In this document: positions 27,027 to 36,268 of the stretch, piece after piece
Numbering within the stretch: the stretch's first letter is position 1
Layout of the letters: every line of letters starts with the position of its first letter
Assembly (NCBI RefSeq): GCF_001639105.2
Contig: NZ_CP015285.1
Span: 1,976,501-2,040,500 of the forward strand
Direction of reading: 5' to 3'
Length of the DNA: 64,000 nucleotides
DNA from: Azospirillum humicireducens
GTDB lineage: Bacteria > Pseudomonadota > Alphaproteobacteria > Azospirillales > Azospirillaceae
Notes under the pieces: generated by a model
The model's database searches: none
Seen by the model: only the letters and a program-made list of their open reading frames with translations
What the model was told of the DNA's origin: nothing
Made by a program: the position numbers and the translations under genes

Positions 27027-27596
27027 ATGACCTGCATTGTGGGATTGGTGGACGGTGACCGGGTGTGGATGGGCGGCGACAGCGCCGGGGTGAACGGCCT
27101 GGACATCACGGTGCGCGCCGACACCAAGGTGTTCCGCAATGGCGATTGCCTGATCGGCTTCACCAGTTCCTTCCGCATGGGCCAACTGCTGCATTACCGT
27201 TTGGAAGTGCCGTCGCGTGACGGCGATGTCGACCTGTTCCGTTACATGGTGGTTGACTTCGTCGATGCCGTCCGCGGCTGCCTGAAGGACGGCGGATACG
27301 CCCACCGCTCCAACGATGTCGAGACCGGCGGCACCTTCATGGTGGGGCTGGAAGGCCGCCTGTTCACCGTGCAGTCCGACTATCAGGTCGGCGAGGCGGT
27401 GCGCGGTTATCACGCCATCGGCTGCGGCTCCGACTATGCGCTGGGCTCGCTCGCCTCGACCGCCGGGCAACCGCCGGAGGAGCGCGTGCTGAAGGCCCTG
27501 GAATGTGCCGAACTGTTCAACGGCGGCGTCCGCGCACCCTTCACCATCCAGTCCGGCCTGCGCCGCCCACAATTGGCGCTCACCGAAGCTGCATAA
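27027..27596 (+). CDS. Stand-alone proteasome-fold (HslV-like) Ntn hydrolase
   Basis: Protein of 189 residues. After removal of Met the N-terminus is TCIVGLVDGDRVWMGGDSAG, so Thr1, Asp17 and, further on (RADTKVF), Lys33 fall at the exact positions of the catalytic triad of HslV and proteasome beta subunits. This supports an N-terminal-threonine hydrolase. No hslU or other ATPase is adjacent, and the sequence is not ordinary HslV. The substrate is unknown; similar stand-alone proteins occur in bacteria and phages. Confidence 0.7.
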   Translation: MTCIVGLVDGDRVWMGGDSAGVNGLDITVRADTKVFRNGDCLIGFTSSFRMGQLLHYRLEVPSRDGDVDLFRYMVVDFVDAVRGCLKDGGYAHRSNDVETGGTFMVGLEGRLFTVQSDYQVGEAVRGYHAIGCGSDYALGSLASTAGQPPEERVLKALECAELFNGGVRAPFTIQSGLRRPQLALTEAA

Positions 27597-27723
27597 CCTT
27601 CGACCAAAGTCGAAAGCAGAGGCCAAGGCTGGGCTCTGGTCATCCAAAGCATCGTGGCGTATGAACCAATGTCCTGCCGCAGTGCGGGATGGATAATAAC
27701 CACAAAAATCTTGGGTGATAGAG

Positions 27724-27948
27724 ATGACGGACCAAGCGGTTACCGCCGATGCTTATTTCGGTGAAGACGAGAACCCGGCCGGGTTGCTGAACAACTGGGG
27801 CAACTCTCCCTATCTCGTCTTCCCGGCCATGCTGCTGATTTTCATCATGCCGCTGGCGATCCTCTTCCATCCGACCTGGATCGTGCTGCCGGCCGTGCTG
27901 TGGAGCTTCGGCATGATCGCCACGATCATCAAGCTGACCCGCGGCTGA
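27724..27948 (+). CDS. Small two-helix membrane protein
   Basis: Product of 74 residues: a polar N-terminus (MTDQAVTADAYFGEDENP), then two hydrophobic segments (LVFPAMLLIFIMPLAILF and WIVLPAVLWSFGMIATII) ending LTRG. Not recognised. The ATG at 27724 was preferred to an in-frame GTG three codons earlier. Good codon bias supports it being real. Confidence 0.6.
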   Translation: MTDQAVTADAYFGEDENPAGLLNNWGNSPYLVFPAMLLIFIMPLAILFHPTWIVLPAVLWSFGMIATIIKLTRG

Positions 27949-28025
27949 CGCCCGGCCCGGCAGAAGGAACCGGCAGAAGGAAAGGGTGACGGGGGACCCT
28001 GCGCTCCCCCTCCCCGCCCCTCACC

Positions 28026-29681
28026 TCAAGCCAGATCGATGACACCGCCGCCGACCGGTAGGCGCCGCAGGCGCGCAGCGGTCCGCCGCGAAACACGCGG
28101 TCCCGGTGGCGCCCGACGGCGGTCCGCTTCCGCCCGGACCACCATCCGCCAGACGGACTCCACCGTTCCGGCCGCATGCCCGCGCGCGACGAGATCGCCC
28201 GGCGAAAGGCCATCGTCGAGCAGACCGCCCAGCAGATCGTCCAGCGCCTCCACCGGCGGCAGCCCGACCGGCGTCGCGGCCTTCAGCCTGCGCGCAAGCA
28301 CCCGTTCCGGAATCACCCGGCCGGCCGGCCCGCGCGATCCCGCCGGTTGGTTCCCGTTGCGCCAGCGGGCCAAGTCCAGCACCAACGCCTTCGGCACATC
28401 GGCCAGCACAGCATAGCCGCAACCCGACTCCTCGGGCACGAGGACAAGCAGCCGGTCGGTGCGGTCGGCGGTCGACAGAAGCAGCGCGCCCATCCGCTCA
28501 GCCAGCGCCGCCAGGGTCGCGGCGCGCAGACGAGCGTGCAGCCGGTCCGCAGCCGCGGCCGAGTCGCGCCCGGCAAAGGCGGGGGCCAGCAGCGAGTCGG
28601 CCGCCTTCAGCACCGGAGCGAGTGCAACATTGTCCAGGCGACATCCCAGCAACTCCACGATCTCGGCCGCATCGTCCAGGCTGTCCGCCAGCGCTTCGCC
28701 CTCGCCGCCCGGCAGCGGGGCGCGGACCGTCAGCACCCGCTCCGGCCCGAGCGCATCGACGGCGATGGCCGCGGTCAGCGCCGAGTCGAGGCCGCCGGTC
28801 AGGCCGACCACCACACCCGGTACACCGCCTTTCGCCACCGCGTCGCGCAGCCCCAGCATCAGCGCGCTGTAGAGCGCCTCGTCTCCCTCGGCCGGCGCAA
28901 TCATTTCGGCTTCGGAACTGCTCCAGGACTCGTCGTCGCCACGTTCCCAGCGGGACAACAGCAGATGTTCGGCAAACAGCGGTGCCTGGGCGACCAGCCG
29001 GCCGCCCGGTGCGAGTGCGAAGCTGCCGCCGTCGAACACCCGCTCATCCTCGCCGCCAACCGCATTCACGGCGACCAGGGGCAAGCCGCACTCCACCACC
29101 CGCGCCACGGCGGCCTGCACCCGCTCGTCGGCACGGCCAGGGGCGAAGGGGCTGGCCAGCAGCGCGACCAGCAATTCGGCGCCGCTTTCGGCCAGCGTTT
29201 CCGCCACGTCGGCGCTTGCCAGATCGCCGCCGACCAGCAGACCGATACGCACCCCCCGAACATTCACCGGTCCCGGCATTGGACCATTATCGAAACGATC
29301 ATCCTCGGTCGAACCGATCTCGCCGCGATCCGTTTCGGCTTGGTAACGAACTGCTGCGATCCTGCCCGCATCCAACAACAAGGCTGCATTGTGCCGCTTG
29401 GTGCCGTCACGCCACGGGGCACCGATCAGCAAGGCCGGTCCACCATCGGCTGTATCCGCCGCCAGCGCCTGTGCCGTCGCCTCCACGGCATCGAGGAAGG
29501 CGGGCTGAGCGATCAAATCCAGCAGAGGAAGGCCAGACAGCGCGCCGGCCGGACAAGCGACGAGGTCGGCGCCGCGGGCCGCGGCCTCCGCCCGGGTGGC
29601 GCGGATGAGGTCGGCGTTGGCGGCGAGGTTGCCCGCAGCCGGACCGGCCTGGGCGAGCGCGATGGAAAGGCGGTCGGTCAT
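28026..29681 (-). CDS. Degenerate NAD+ synthetase (NadE)-like protein
   Basis: Protein of 551 residues that follows the two-domain NadE architecture end to end: an N-terminal nitrilase-like amidase domain and a C-terminal ATP-pyrophosphatase domain (VVGLTGGLDSALTAAIAVDA, DVPKALVLDLARWRN). All three glutaminase residues appear lost: the FPE glutamate reads CPA, the lysine segment reads RYQAETDRG, and the ICED cysteine reads VGGD. In the synthetase half SGGIDS is TGGLDS and the TTGNKSE and GYATLYGD segments are replaced. The open frame and strong codon bias say it is maintained. I infer a pseudoenzyme or a diverged enzyme, not a functional NadE. The ATG at 29681 has AAGGGA upstream. Confidence 0.7.
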   Translation of the reverse strand: MTDRLSIALAQAGPAAGNLAANADLIRATRAEAAARGADLVACPAGALSGLPLLDLIAQPAFLDAVEATAQALAADTADGGPALLIGAPWRDGTKRHNAALLLDAGRIAAVRYQAETDRGEIGSTEDDRFDNGPMPGPVNVRGVRIGLLVGGDLASADVAETLAESGAELLVALLASPFAPGRADERVQAAVARVVECGLPLVAVNAVGGEDERVFDGGSFALAPGGRLVAQAPLFAEHLLLSRWERGDDESWSSSEAEMIAPAEGDEALYSALMLGLRDAVAKGGVPGVVVGLTGGLDSALTAAIAVDALGPERVLTVRAPLPGGEGEALADSLDDAAEIVELLGCRLDNVALAPVLKAADSLLAPAFAGRDSAAAADRLHARLRAATLAALAERMGALLLSTADRTDRLLVLVPEESGCGYAVLADVPKALVLDLARWRNGNQPAGSRGPAGRVIPERVLARRLKAATPVGLPPVEALDDLLGGLLDDGLSPGDLVARGHAAGTVESVWRMVVRAEADRRRAPPGPRVSRRTAARLRRLPVGGGVIDLA

Positions 29682-29893
29682 GATGGCAGGTTCCCTTCTC
29701 GCGGGTCCTTCTGCCATCAGGGTAGCAGTCCCCCTGGCCAGGCGAAAGCCGCCCTTCGCCGCAGGTCGTCACGCAGTCGGAACAAGTGGCTGAACAATGG
29801 TCTAAAGCGTAGAGGCAGAAACAGAAAGTCTTTGATACTTAGTTAGCTAAGGAAGTTGCCTGGAACTTTCGAAGAAATGTCCGAAATTAACAA

Positions 29894-30946
29894 ATGGTAA
29901 AGGTTGTCGGCGTCATGCTTCCTCTTGCAGACAAACTACGCGATGCGGGGGCATCCATGTATTACGCGGAGCTCAGCGGCCCGAACGGCAAACCGTCGGT
30001 GCTGTCCACGGCTGTGCAGAACGGCTCGTCAAAGACGGTCGGCACGGCGAAGGACGCGCTGGCCAAATCGGACGCGAAATCGGTCGATGCCGACAAGGCG
30101 GAAAAGAAGAGCCAGTCGCCGGCCTACACCATCAGCCAGTCGATGGAATCGCTGCTGGACAGCATGACCGGCAAGGGCGGCGCCCAGGCGGCGGGCGGCG
30201 GCGCCCTGTCGGCAGGCAACAGCGGCGTCGACCGCGCCAAGCAGGCGCAGTCACTGATGCAGTCGGCGCTGGACCACGGCAACGACCTGGCCGGCATGTT
30301 CGGCAAGGGCATCGACGCGCTGAAGCAGGGGCTCGGCGACACGCTGAGCATGCTGGGCGTTCCGAAGAACCGCATCGACGACGCGGTCAGCGGCTTCGGC
30401 GACAAGCTGAAGTCCAAGCTGGACGGCATGAACCTCAGCGACCTGTCGGTGGACATGCAGGCCACCCAGTCGCAATGGTCGATCGAATCCCATGGGATCG
30501 AACTGGAGATCCAGGACGGCGACCGCAGCGTCCGCATCTCCTTCGCCAAGTCGACGCTGGACTTCCGCCGCGACGACCAGCGGCTCCAGGCCTCGCTGGG
30601 CAAGGGCGGAGATATGGCGTTGAGCGCCACCGGCATGACCACCACGGCCACCGGCAAGTCCACCGGCATGATCGTCCGCTCCGAAGGCTTCAGCGACGAC
30701 GAGATCAAGGACATCCTGGGCAAGCTGAACGACATGGCCTCCAAGGCTGGCGGCGACGGGATGAAGGGGCTGGCGGTGCTGAAGCCGACGACCTCCAAGA
30801 ACGGCGTCACCCACCTGACGCTCGACCTGTCCGCCCCGGTGCCCGGACTGTCCGGCGGCACGGACGGCGCGGCGGTGAAGGAGGCTGCTGCGAGCACCAG
30901 TTCGTCCTCGACCGCCAAGCCGCAGAGCGTCAACCTGACCGCCTGA
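29894..30946 (+). CDS. Hypothetical Ser/Ala-rich protein
   Basis: Protein of up to 350 residues, family not recognised. No signal peptide. An amphipathic, Ser/Lys/Ala-rich N-terminal half contains a SLLDSM...MQSALDHGNDLAGMFG region; the C-terminal half holds an ordered beta-rich stretch (IELEIQDGDRSVRISFAKS) and a low-complexity Ser/Thr tail. Start uncertain: ATG 29894, or ATG 29957, which gives MYYAELSG. Strong codon bias indicates a real gene. Confidence 0.6.
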   Translation: MVKVVGVMLPLADKLRDAGASMYYAELSGPNGKPSVLSTAVQNGSSKTVGTAKDALAKSDAKSVDADKAEKKSQSPAYTISQSMESLLDSMTGKGGAQAAGGGALSAGNSGVDRAKQAQSLMQSALDHGNDLAGMFGKGIDALKQGLGDTLSMLGVPKNRIDDAVSGFGDKLKSKLDGMNLSDLSVDMQATQSQWSIESHGIELEIQDGDRSVRISFAKSTLDFRRDDQRLQASLGKGGDMALSATGMTTTATGKSTGMIVRSEGFSDDEIKDILGKLNDMASKAGGDGMKGLAVLKPTTSKNGVTHLTLDLSAPVPGLSGGTDGAAVKEAAASTSSSSTAKPQSVNLTA

Positions 30947-31100
30947 AGCGGGGTTTCGAGCAGCCAACTTGTCACAGCGCCGGTCCGAACCCCACTGGAC
31001 CGGCGCTTGCCCATGCCGGATGGCTTCATTACAAGCGGACTGACGCCGGCCAGCCAGCCGTGCCTCACCCGTTCCCGGAACCATCGCCCGGACAGAAGTC

Positions 31101-31511
31101 ATGACCGACCGCGACACGCTGCTGGCCCTCAATCAGGCTTTCTACCGCGCCTTCACCAACCGCGACACCGCCGCGATGGAAGCGCTGTGGGCGGAGACGT
31201 TGCCCGTGTCCTGCATCCATCCCGGCTGGACCGCCCTGTTCGGCCGCGATGCCGTGCTGACCAGCTGGCGCGATGTTCTGCGGGCTCCAAGCGGCATCAC
31301 GGTCGAGGCGCGGAACGAGCGCGTCACCCTGCATGGGGACACCGCCCTGGTGGTCTGCGAGGAGACGCTGGGCGGTGCCGTTCTGGCTGCCACCAACCTG
31401 TTCGCGCGGGAAAACGGCGGTTGGCGGCTTGCCCACCATCAGGCCGGTCCGATCGCCCAGGCGCGCGCCGATGTGGAGATCCCCGCCAAGGCACCCCGCC
31501 GCCTGCATTGA
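31101..31511 (+). CDS. SnoaL/NTF2-fold protein
   Basis: Protein of 136 residues with the alpha+beta NTF2-like pattern seen in SnoaL and DUF4440 proteins: LALNQAFYRAFTNRDTAAME, VSCIHPGWTALFGRDAV, SWRDVL and the closing FARENGGWRLAHHQAGP. Such domains bind or isomerise small molecules; the ligand is unknown here. Confidence 0.8.
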   Translation: MTDRDTLLALNQAFYRAFTNRDTAAMEALWAETLPVSCIHPGWTALFGRDAVLTSWRDVLRAPSGITVEARNERVTLHGDTALVVCEETLGGAVLAATNLFARENGGWRLAHHQAGPIAQARADVEIPAKAPRRLH

Positions 31512-31553
31512 TTCCCTGCGCAGCCAGGGCAGGCCGCCCCGCGGCAGCCCCGG

Positions 31554-32786
31554 TCAGGGCAGGCCTGCCACCTCCGGCCGGGTCTCCAGATGGCGGACGA
31601 GGTCGATCACGACCCGGTCGGCGGTTACCTGCTCGGGATCGCTGTTGGTCAGCGCCACCACGCCCCAGCGATGAGCCTTCGAAAAGGCAATGTAGGCGTT
31701 GAACCCGCCGGTCGAGCCGGAATGCCAGTGGATCGGCGTTCCATCCCCCGCCCGGGCGACGAACCAGCCGAGCGCCATGGCCCCGGCCCCCAGGCTTCCC
31801 GGATCGGCAAGGGTCCGGCCATCGACCTGCACCGCCTGCGCCAGCGCCAGGGTCGCCGACACCGCCGGGGCGCAGCCCTGCCCATCGGGACCGGCGCCGC
31901 GACCGGGGCAATCGCCCAGGTTGGCAGACAGCCATCGCAGCATGTCGTCGGCAGAAGAATAGAGACCGAAGGCCGGTAGCATCGCCGGCGCCTCCCAGTC
32001 GGGCACGGTCCGCCCGCGGGCATGGCCGGCCGCCTTGCGCGCCCGCTGCTCCGCCGTCGGTTGCAGGGTGGTGTCGCGCAAGCCGAAACGGTCGGTCACC
32101 ACCCGCTTCAGCAGGACTTCATAGGATTGGCCGGCTGCGGCGGACAACGCCTCCCCCAGCACCGCCATCCCGGCATTGGAGTAGCTGAAACGCCCGCCCG
32201 GCGGCACAGAGAGCCGATAGCCGGACAACCATAGACCCAGTTCGGCACGCGACAGCGGCTTGTAGGGGTTGCGGGGATCCTCGAGCCTGTTCCAGTTGAA
32301 GCGCGGGGTCTCCGGCACGCTGGGCAGGCCGGCGGTGTGGGTGGCGAGGTCGCGCAGGCGGATGCGCAGGCCGTCATGGTCCGGCACATGGGCGATCTGC
32401 ACCGGGCCGACACGCCGCAGATGCCGCTCCAGCGGATCGTCGGCTGCCAGGCGTCCCTCCCGCACGAGTTCCGCCATGATGGTGCCGGTGAAGGGCTTGG
32501 TGAGGGAGGCGATCTGGAACAGCGTGCGCCCGTCCGCCGGACCGCCGTCCGCACGCCCGGCGCCGCCGCGCCCAACCACCAGCGACCGGCCGTCGCGGAT
32601 CACGCCGACGACCAGACTGCCCGCCCCGGCCGGCGGCTGGAGGTTCTCCACCGCACGGGTCACCAGGTCTGCCAGCGGATCGCCAATCCGATCACTTGAT
32701 CGGTCCAGTCCGATGGCCCCGGTCGGGCTGAAAGGAACACCCCACAGCAGCAGACATAGAACACCCGACAGCAGCCTGCGCCGCAT
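31554..32786 (-). CDS. Beta-lactamase-fold serine hydrolase (class C-like)
   Basis: Secreted protein of 410 residues. The N-terminus MRRRLLSGVLCLLLWGVPFS is a signal peptide. Serine-hydrolase motifs: S-x-x-K in QIASLTKPFTG, Y-x-N in RFSYSNAGMAVLGEAL, and a C-terminal HSGSTGGF (KTG-like box). The family includes esterases, D-aminopeptidases and PBP4*-type proteins, so antibiotic resistance should not be assumed. Confidence 0.87.
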   Translation of the reverse strand: MRRRLLSGVLCLLLWGVPFSPTGAIGLDRSSDRIGDPLADLVTRAVENLQPPAGAGSLVVGVIRDGRSLVVGRGGAGRADGGPADGRTLFQIASLTKPFTGTIMAELVREGRLAADDPLERHLRRVGPVQIAHVPDHDGLRIRLRDLATHTAGLPSVPETPRFNWNRLEDPRNPYKPLSRAELGLWLSGYRLSVPPGGRFSYSNAGMAVLGEALSAAAGQSYEVLLKRVVTDRFGLRDTTLQPTAEQRARKAAGHARGRTVPDWEAPAMLPAFGLYSSADDMLRWLSANLGDCPGRGAGPDGQGCAPAVSATLALAQAVQVDGRTLADPGSLGAGAMALGWFVARAGDGTPIHWHSGSTGGFNAYIAFSKAHRWGVVALTNSDPEQVTADRVVIDLVRHLETRPEVAGLP

Positions 32787-32949
32787 CCCCGCCTCCGCCC
32801 GGCCTCCGAATCGCAGGTTCGGAGAGTGGGGGGAGGTCCGGCCGGCGGACAGGGCCGCGAAGGGTGATCCGGCTAAAGACGGCGGCGGCGCGGTCGGGGG
32901 TACTCCCCGGCCGCACTCCCCATACTCGCCCGGTCATCCGGTCGGGCAG

Positions 32950-34710
32950 TCACTCGGTAGGAACGTCGGCCTTGGGCGGGCGGCGGTCCTTGACGATGGA
33001 CAGCGGCACATCGTCGGCTGCGATCTCAAGGATCGGGTGGCCGTCCAGCAGCGACGGACAGCGCTTGACCTGGGTGAAGGCCAGGAAGAAATCGGCCTTG
33101 CGCCAATCCGGCTCGATCCCATTGACCAGACGCAGCCAGGGCGGCAGTTCAAACCGCACCGCCAGCGTGTTGCCGCAGACGGTCAGGGTGTACTGCCGCG
33201 GCGGCGGGCGGCCGTCATTCTCGCGCTCGACATACTCGATCAACTCCTGAAGCGCCTCATGCAGGGAGTTGCCCCAGTAGTCCAGTTCGAACTTGCCGTC
33301 GGCGCCCCGTACGCCCCCGACGAACTGGTTGTAGTACACGTACTGGTTCGGGTGCATGGCGCCCAGCTGCCACGCGTACACCACCGCGACCACGGTCATC
33401 GCGGCGGCGAAGCCCTGCCCGAGAGCCCGTCCGCCGCGCTGGCACAGCGTCCACAGCCGGTCGGTGGCGATGGCGGCCATCACCACGAAGGGCGGCACCA
33501 GGAACAGGAAATGGCGGATGCCGTTGTAGACCGACGGCCGCATCAGGATGAACAGCAGAATCGGCAGGAATCCCGCCAGCGCCAGCGGGGTGTAGCGCAC
33601 CAGCGTGAAGGCGCCGGTCCGCCGCCAGCCGCCGCGGGCAAGCCAGATCGCGGCCAGCACCACCGCCGCGGCGACGCCGATCACCACCGCTTCCGGCAGC
33701 TTCACCGCCAGATAGACCGGAAGGTACAGGGCGGGCGGGTCGTTGGAATGGACCAGTTCGCCCATGAACAGGGTCTGGATGTCGATGGGAAAGTGCGAGA
33801 CGACGCGCAGCGCCTCCAGCGGATTGCGCAGCGGCCTCTGCACCACCCAGGGCCAGAACACGGCCATGATCGCGTAGGCGACGGGAATCGCCGGCCACAA
33901 GGACAGGAAGGCGCGGCGCGCATCGACGAGCGCCCAGCGATGCCCTTCCTGCTGCGTCACCAGCGCGAAATGCAGCGCCATGGCGACCGCCAGATAGAAG
34001 CCAGCCAGCACACCGCCGACGCGGATCGCCAGCGTCAGGCCCAACACCAGACCGAACTTCAGCACCGCGCTGCGGCTGGGCCGCGGCAACTGCTTCAGGA
34101 TGCGGGTGGCGAAATAGAGCGTCCACACCATGCCGGCCGCGAAGGGCACGTCCTTGGTGTTGTTGAACATGGCTCCGTAATAGACGCCGCTCAGCGAGAG
34201 CAGCGCCGCGGCGATGAAGCCGGCGCGCGGGCCGGCGAGCAGCCGGGTGTAGCGCCATGTCCCGGCAATGCCGAGAACGCCGACCAGCGCGCAGAGCAGA
34301 TGCCGCGTCTCGTACTCCTCGAAGGGGGAAAAGGGCACGATGACGGCGGTGACGAGATCGAACAGGCCGCCGTAATAGGCCAGATCCTTGAAATGAAAGG
34401 CGGACCGATCCTGGAAGAAGCTGGTGTAGTAGGACAGCAGCTTCTTGCCGTAGATGTGCTGCACCTCCTCGTCCGTGCTGATGCCGTAGCTGAGGAAGGT
34501 CAGGGCGGCGAGGATCAGCAGCCCCAGCAACAGCGCGCGCGACAGCCCGTCCCACAGTGCGGCCTCACCGTGTTGCAGCGCAAAGCCGGAGGCGCTGGCG
34601 GGCCTCCCGGCGGCCGAGGATGATGCGGCGGTTCCGGAAGGGCGGCGAGCGGCGGGAGTCCCGTCACCGGCGTCTTCGTCGCCGGTGCGCGGGCGGGTCT
34701 CGATGCTCAT
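32950..34710 (-). CDS. Family 39-type membrane glycosyltransferase
   Basis: Integral membrane protein of 586 residues with about ten to twelve hydrophobic segments. The early loop TDEEVQHIYGKKLL contains acidic residues typical of GT39/PMT-like enzymes that use a polyprenyl-phosphate sugar, followed by long loops ending in a soluble C-terminal part. It starts at ATG 34710, four bases overlapping the stop of the GT2 gene, so both enzymes likely serve one pathway: the GT2 makes the lipid-linked sugar and this protein transfers it to a surface acceptor. Confidence 0.8.
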   Translation of the reverse strand: MSIETRPRTGDEDAGDGTPAARRPSGTAASSSAAGRPASASGFALQHGEAALWDGLSRALLLGLLILAALTFLSYGISTDEEVQHIYGKKLLSYYTSFFQDRSAFHFKDLAYYGGLFDLVTAVIVPFSPFEEYETRHLLCALVGVLGIAGTWRYTRLLAGPRAGFIAAALLSLSGVYYGAMFNNTKDVPFAAGMVWTLYFATRILKQLPRPSRSAVLKFGLVLGLTLAIRVGGVLAGFYLAVAMALHFALVTQQEGHRWALVDARRAFLSLWPAIPVAYAIMAVFWPWVVQRPLRNPLEALRVVSHFPIDIQTLFMGELVHSNDPPALYLPVYLAVKLPEAVVIGVAAAVVLAAIWLARGGWRRTGAFTLVRYTPLALAGFLPILLFILMRPSVYNGIRHFLFLVPPFVVMAAIATDRLWTLCQRGGRALGQGFAAAMTVVAVVYAWQLGAMHPNQYVYYNQFVGGVRGADGKFELDYWGNSLHEALQELIEYVERENDGRPPPRQYTLTVCGNTLAVRFELPPWLRLVNGIEPDWRKADFFLAFTQVKRCPSLLDGHPILEIAADDVPLSIVKDRRPPKADVPTE

Positions 34711-35846
34711 CGCTGCGGCTCCTGAGCCGCGGGATCGCCGACCGGATCGAATCCGTGCCCGTGCTCCTCGTCCGCCGCGCCGAAGCCGTGGGCGGAGCGC
34801 ACGATGAACAGCGGCCTGCCCTTCACCTCGGCGAAGACGCGGCCCAGATAGTCGCCGATGATCCCAAGCGTGATGAGCTGGATTCCGCCCAGGAACAGCA
34901 CCGCGACCAGCAGCGATTCATAGCCGGGCACGTCGACCCCATGGATCAGCGTGCGGACCAGCCGGATCAGGATGTAGATGAAGGCGACGCCCGACACGGC
35001 CATGCCGACCAGGCTCCACACCCGCAGGGGGAAGGTGGAGAAGGCGGTCAGACCGTCCAAGGACAGGCGCAGAAGCTTGACGAAACCCCACTTGGTGTCA
35101 CCGCCGGCGCGCTCCCCCTGTTCATAGGGGATGGCGGCCTGCCGGAAGCCGACCCAGGCGAAGATGCCCTTCATGAAACGGGTGCGCTCCGGCATCCGGT
35201 TGATGACCTCGACCACACGGCGGTCCATCAGGCGGAAATCGCCGACCTCGCGCGGCAGCTTGATCTCCGACAGATGGTCGAAGACCCAGTAGAACAGCTT
35301 GGCGAACAGCCGGTGCTTCAGGCTCTGCCCGACACGGGCGTGCCGCACGGCGACCACCACGTCGAAGCCCTCCCGCCACTTGGCGATGAAGGCCGGCAAC
35401 AGCTCCGGCGGATGCTGCAGGTCGGCATCCATCGGCACCACGGCATCGCCGGTGGTGTGGCTGAGCCCGGCGGACAGCGCCAGTTCCTTGCCGAAGTTGC
35501 GCGACAGGTCGACCACCTTCACCCGCGGCTCGCGGTCATGGACGTCCAGCAGCCGGTCGACGGTGTCGTCGCGGCTGCCGTCGTTGACGCAGACCACCTC
35601 CCAATCCATGCCCAACCCGTCCAGCACCGGGGTGAGCCGGGCGAACAGGGCGTCGATGTTGGGACCTTCGTTGTAGAAGGGGATGACCACCGACAATCGT
35701 CCGTGTCGTGGGCGACACAACCGATCAGTCGTGGGCCGGCCAGTCGTGGAGCGGCCGGCCGGTGGCCGGGAATCGCCGGTATGGCGTGCGGAAGGGGTGC
35801 GAACATCCGAAGAGGCCGCGGAAATGGGCGCGTCGGGAATGGACAT
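34707..35846 (-). CDS. Family 2 polyprenyl-phosphate glycosyltransferase (ArnC/GtrB-like)
   Basis: Protein of 379 residues. GT2 domain: LSVVIPFYNEGPNIDALF, VVCVNDGSRDDT, MDADLQHPPELLP and GDFRLMDRRVV, then two transmembrane helices (VWSLVGMAVSGVAFIYILI and LLVAVLFLGGIQLITLGIIG) and the GDYLGRVFAEVKGRPLF tail typical of ArnC/GtrB/DPM1-like enzymes. ATG 35846 gives a short disordered N-terminus; a longer frame to 36179 lacks support. Forms a coupled pair with the GT39 gene. Confidence 0.88.
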   Translation of the reverse strand: MSIPDAPISAASSDVRTPSARHTGDSRPPAGRSTTGRPTTDRLCRPRHGRLSVVIPFYNEGPNIDALFARLTPVLDGLGMDWEVVCVNDGSRDDTVDRLLDVHDREPRVKVVDLSRNFGKELALSAGLSHTTGDAVVPMDADLQHPPELLPAFIAKWREGFDVVVAVRHARVGQSLKHRLFAKLFYWVFDHLSEIKLPREVGDFRLMDRRVVEVINRMPERTRFMKGIFAWVGFRQAAIPYEQGERAGGDTKWGFVKLLRLSLDGLTAFSTFPLRVWSLVGMAVSGVAFIYILIRLVRTLIHGVDVPGYESLLVAVLFLGGIQLITLGIIGDYLGRVFAEVKGRPLFIVRSAHGFGAADEEHGHGFDPVGDPAAQEPQR

Positions 35847-36268
35847 GGCCAGCCGTCGGGTCAAAGCGTCAGAGACCGGGAGGATGAGGGATCGGCGACG
35901 ACCCCGGACGGCCGCTGCGCCCTTTGGCATATACCACGATAGCAGTGGATGTTCAAAATGCCTCTCCTGTGACCGCCGCGGCACAAAAAATGGTCTTTCC
36001 GCCCGTGAAAGTGACCAAGGGACGGCAGCCCACGGCCCCACGCAACGGGCAAACATGCAAGGCCTGCGATTATTCCACACCCGCCGCCCGTCGCTTTCCC
36101 CTGCGTCAGCCGGGGGATCCCGGGGGACCCTCGGGCTGCAAGCTCCTGAAGGCTGACCATACCGGGGAATGTGGCACACTTCCTGAAACCGGTCGTGGAG
36201 GCTGACCTTTTCCTGGTCGCCCTGACCAAGCGCTGAGCAGCGACCCTGTGCCGACGGAGGCCTCGACC
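35847..36268. other. Intergenic region without a recognised gene
   Basis: About 420 bases between divergent glycosyltransferase and chemotaxis-receptor genes. I see no credible ORF. It should contain both promoters; clear boxes were not identified. Confidence 0.5.

Noticed and set aside
28026-29681. Calling this gene nadE
   Set aside because: The overall layout fits, but catalytic residues in both domains are changed, so the symbol would mislead.
31554-32786. Antibiotic-resistance beta-lactamase
   Set aside because: The SxxK/YxN/HSG motifs fit the broad serine-hydrolase family; nothing indicates beta-lactam hydrolysis.
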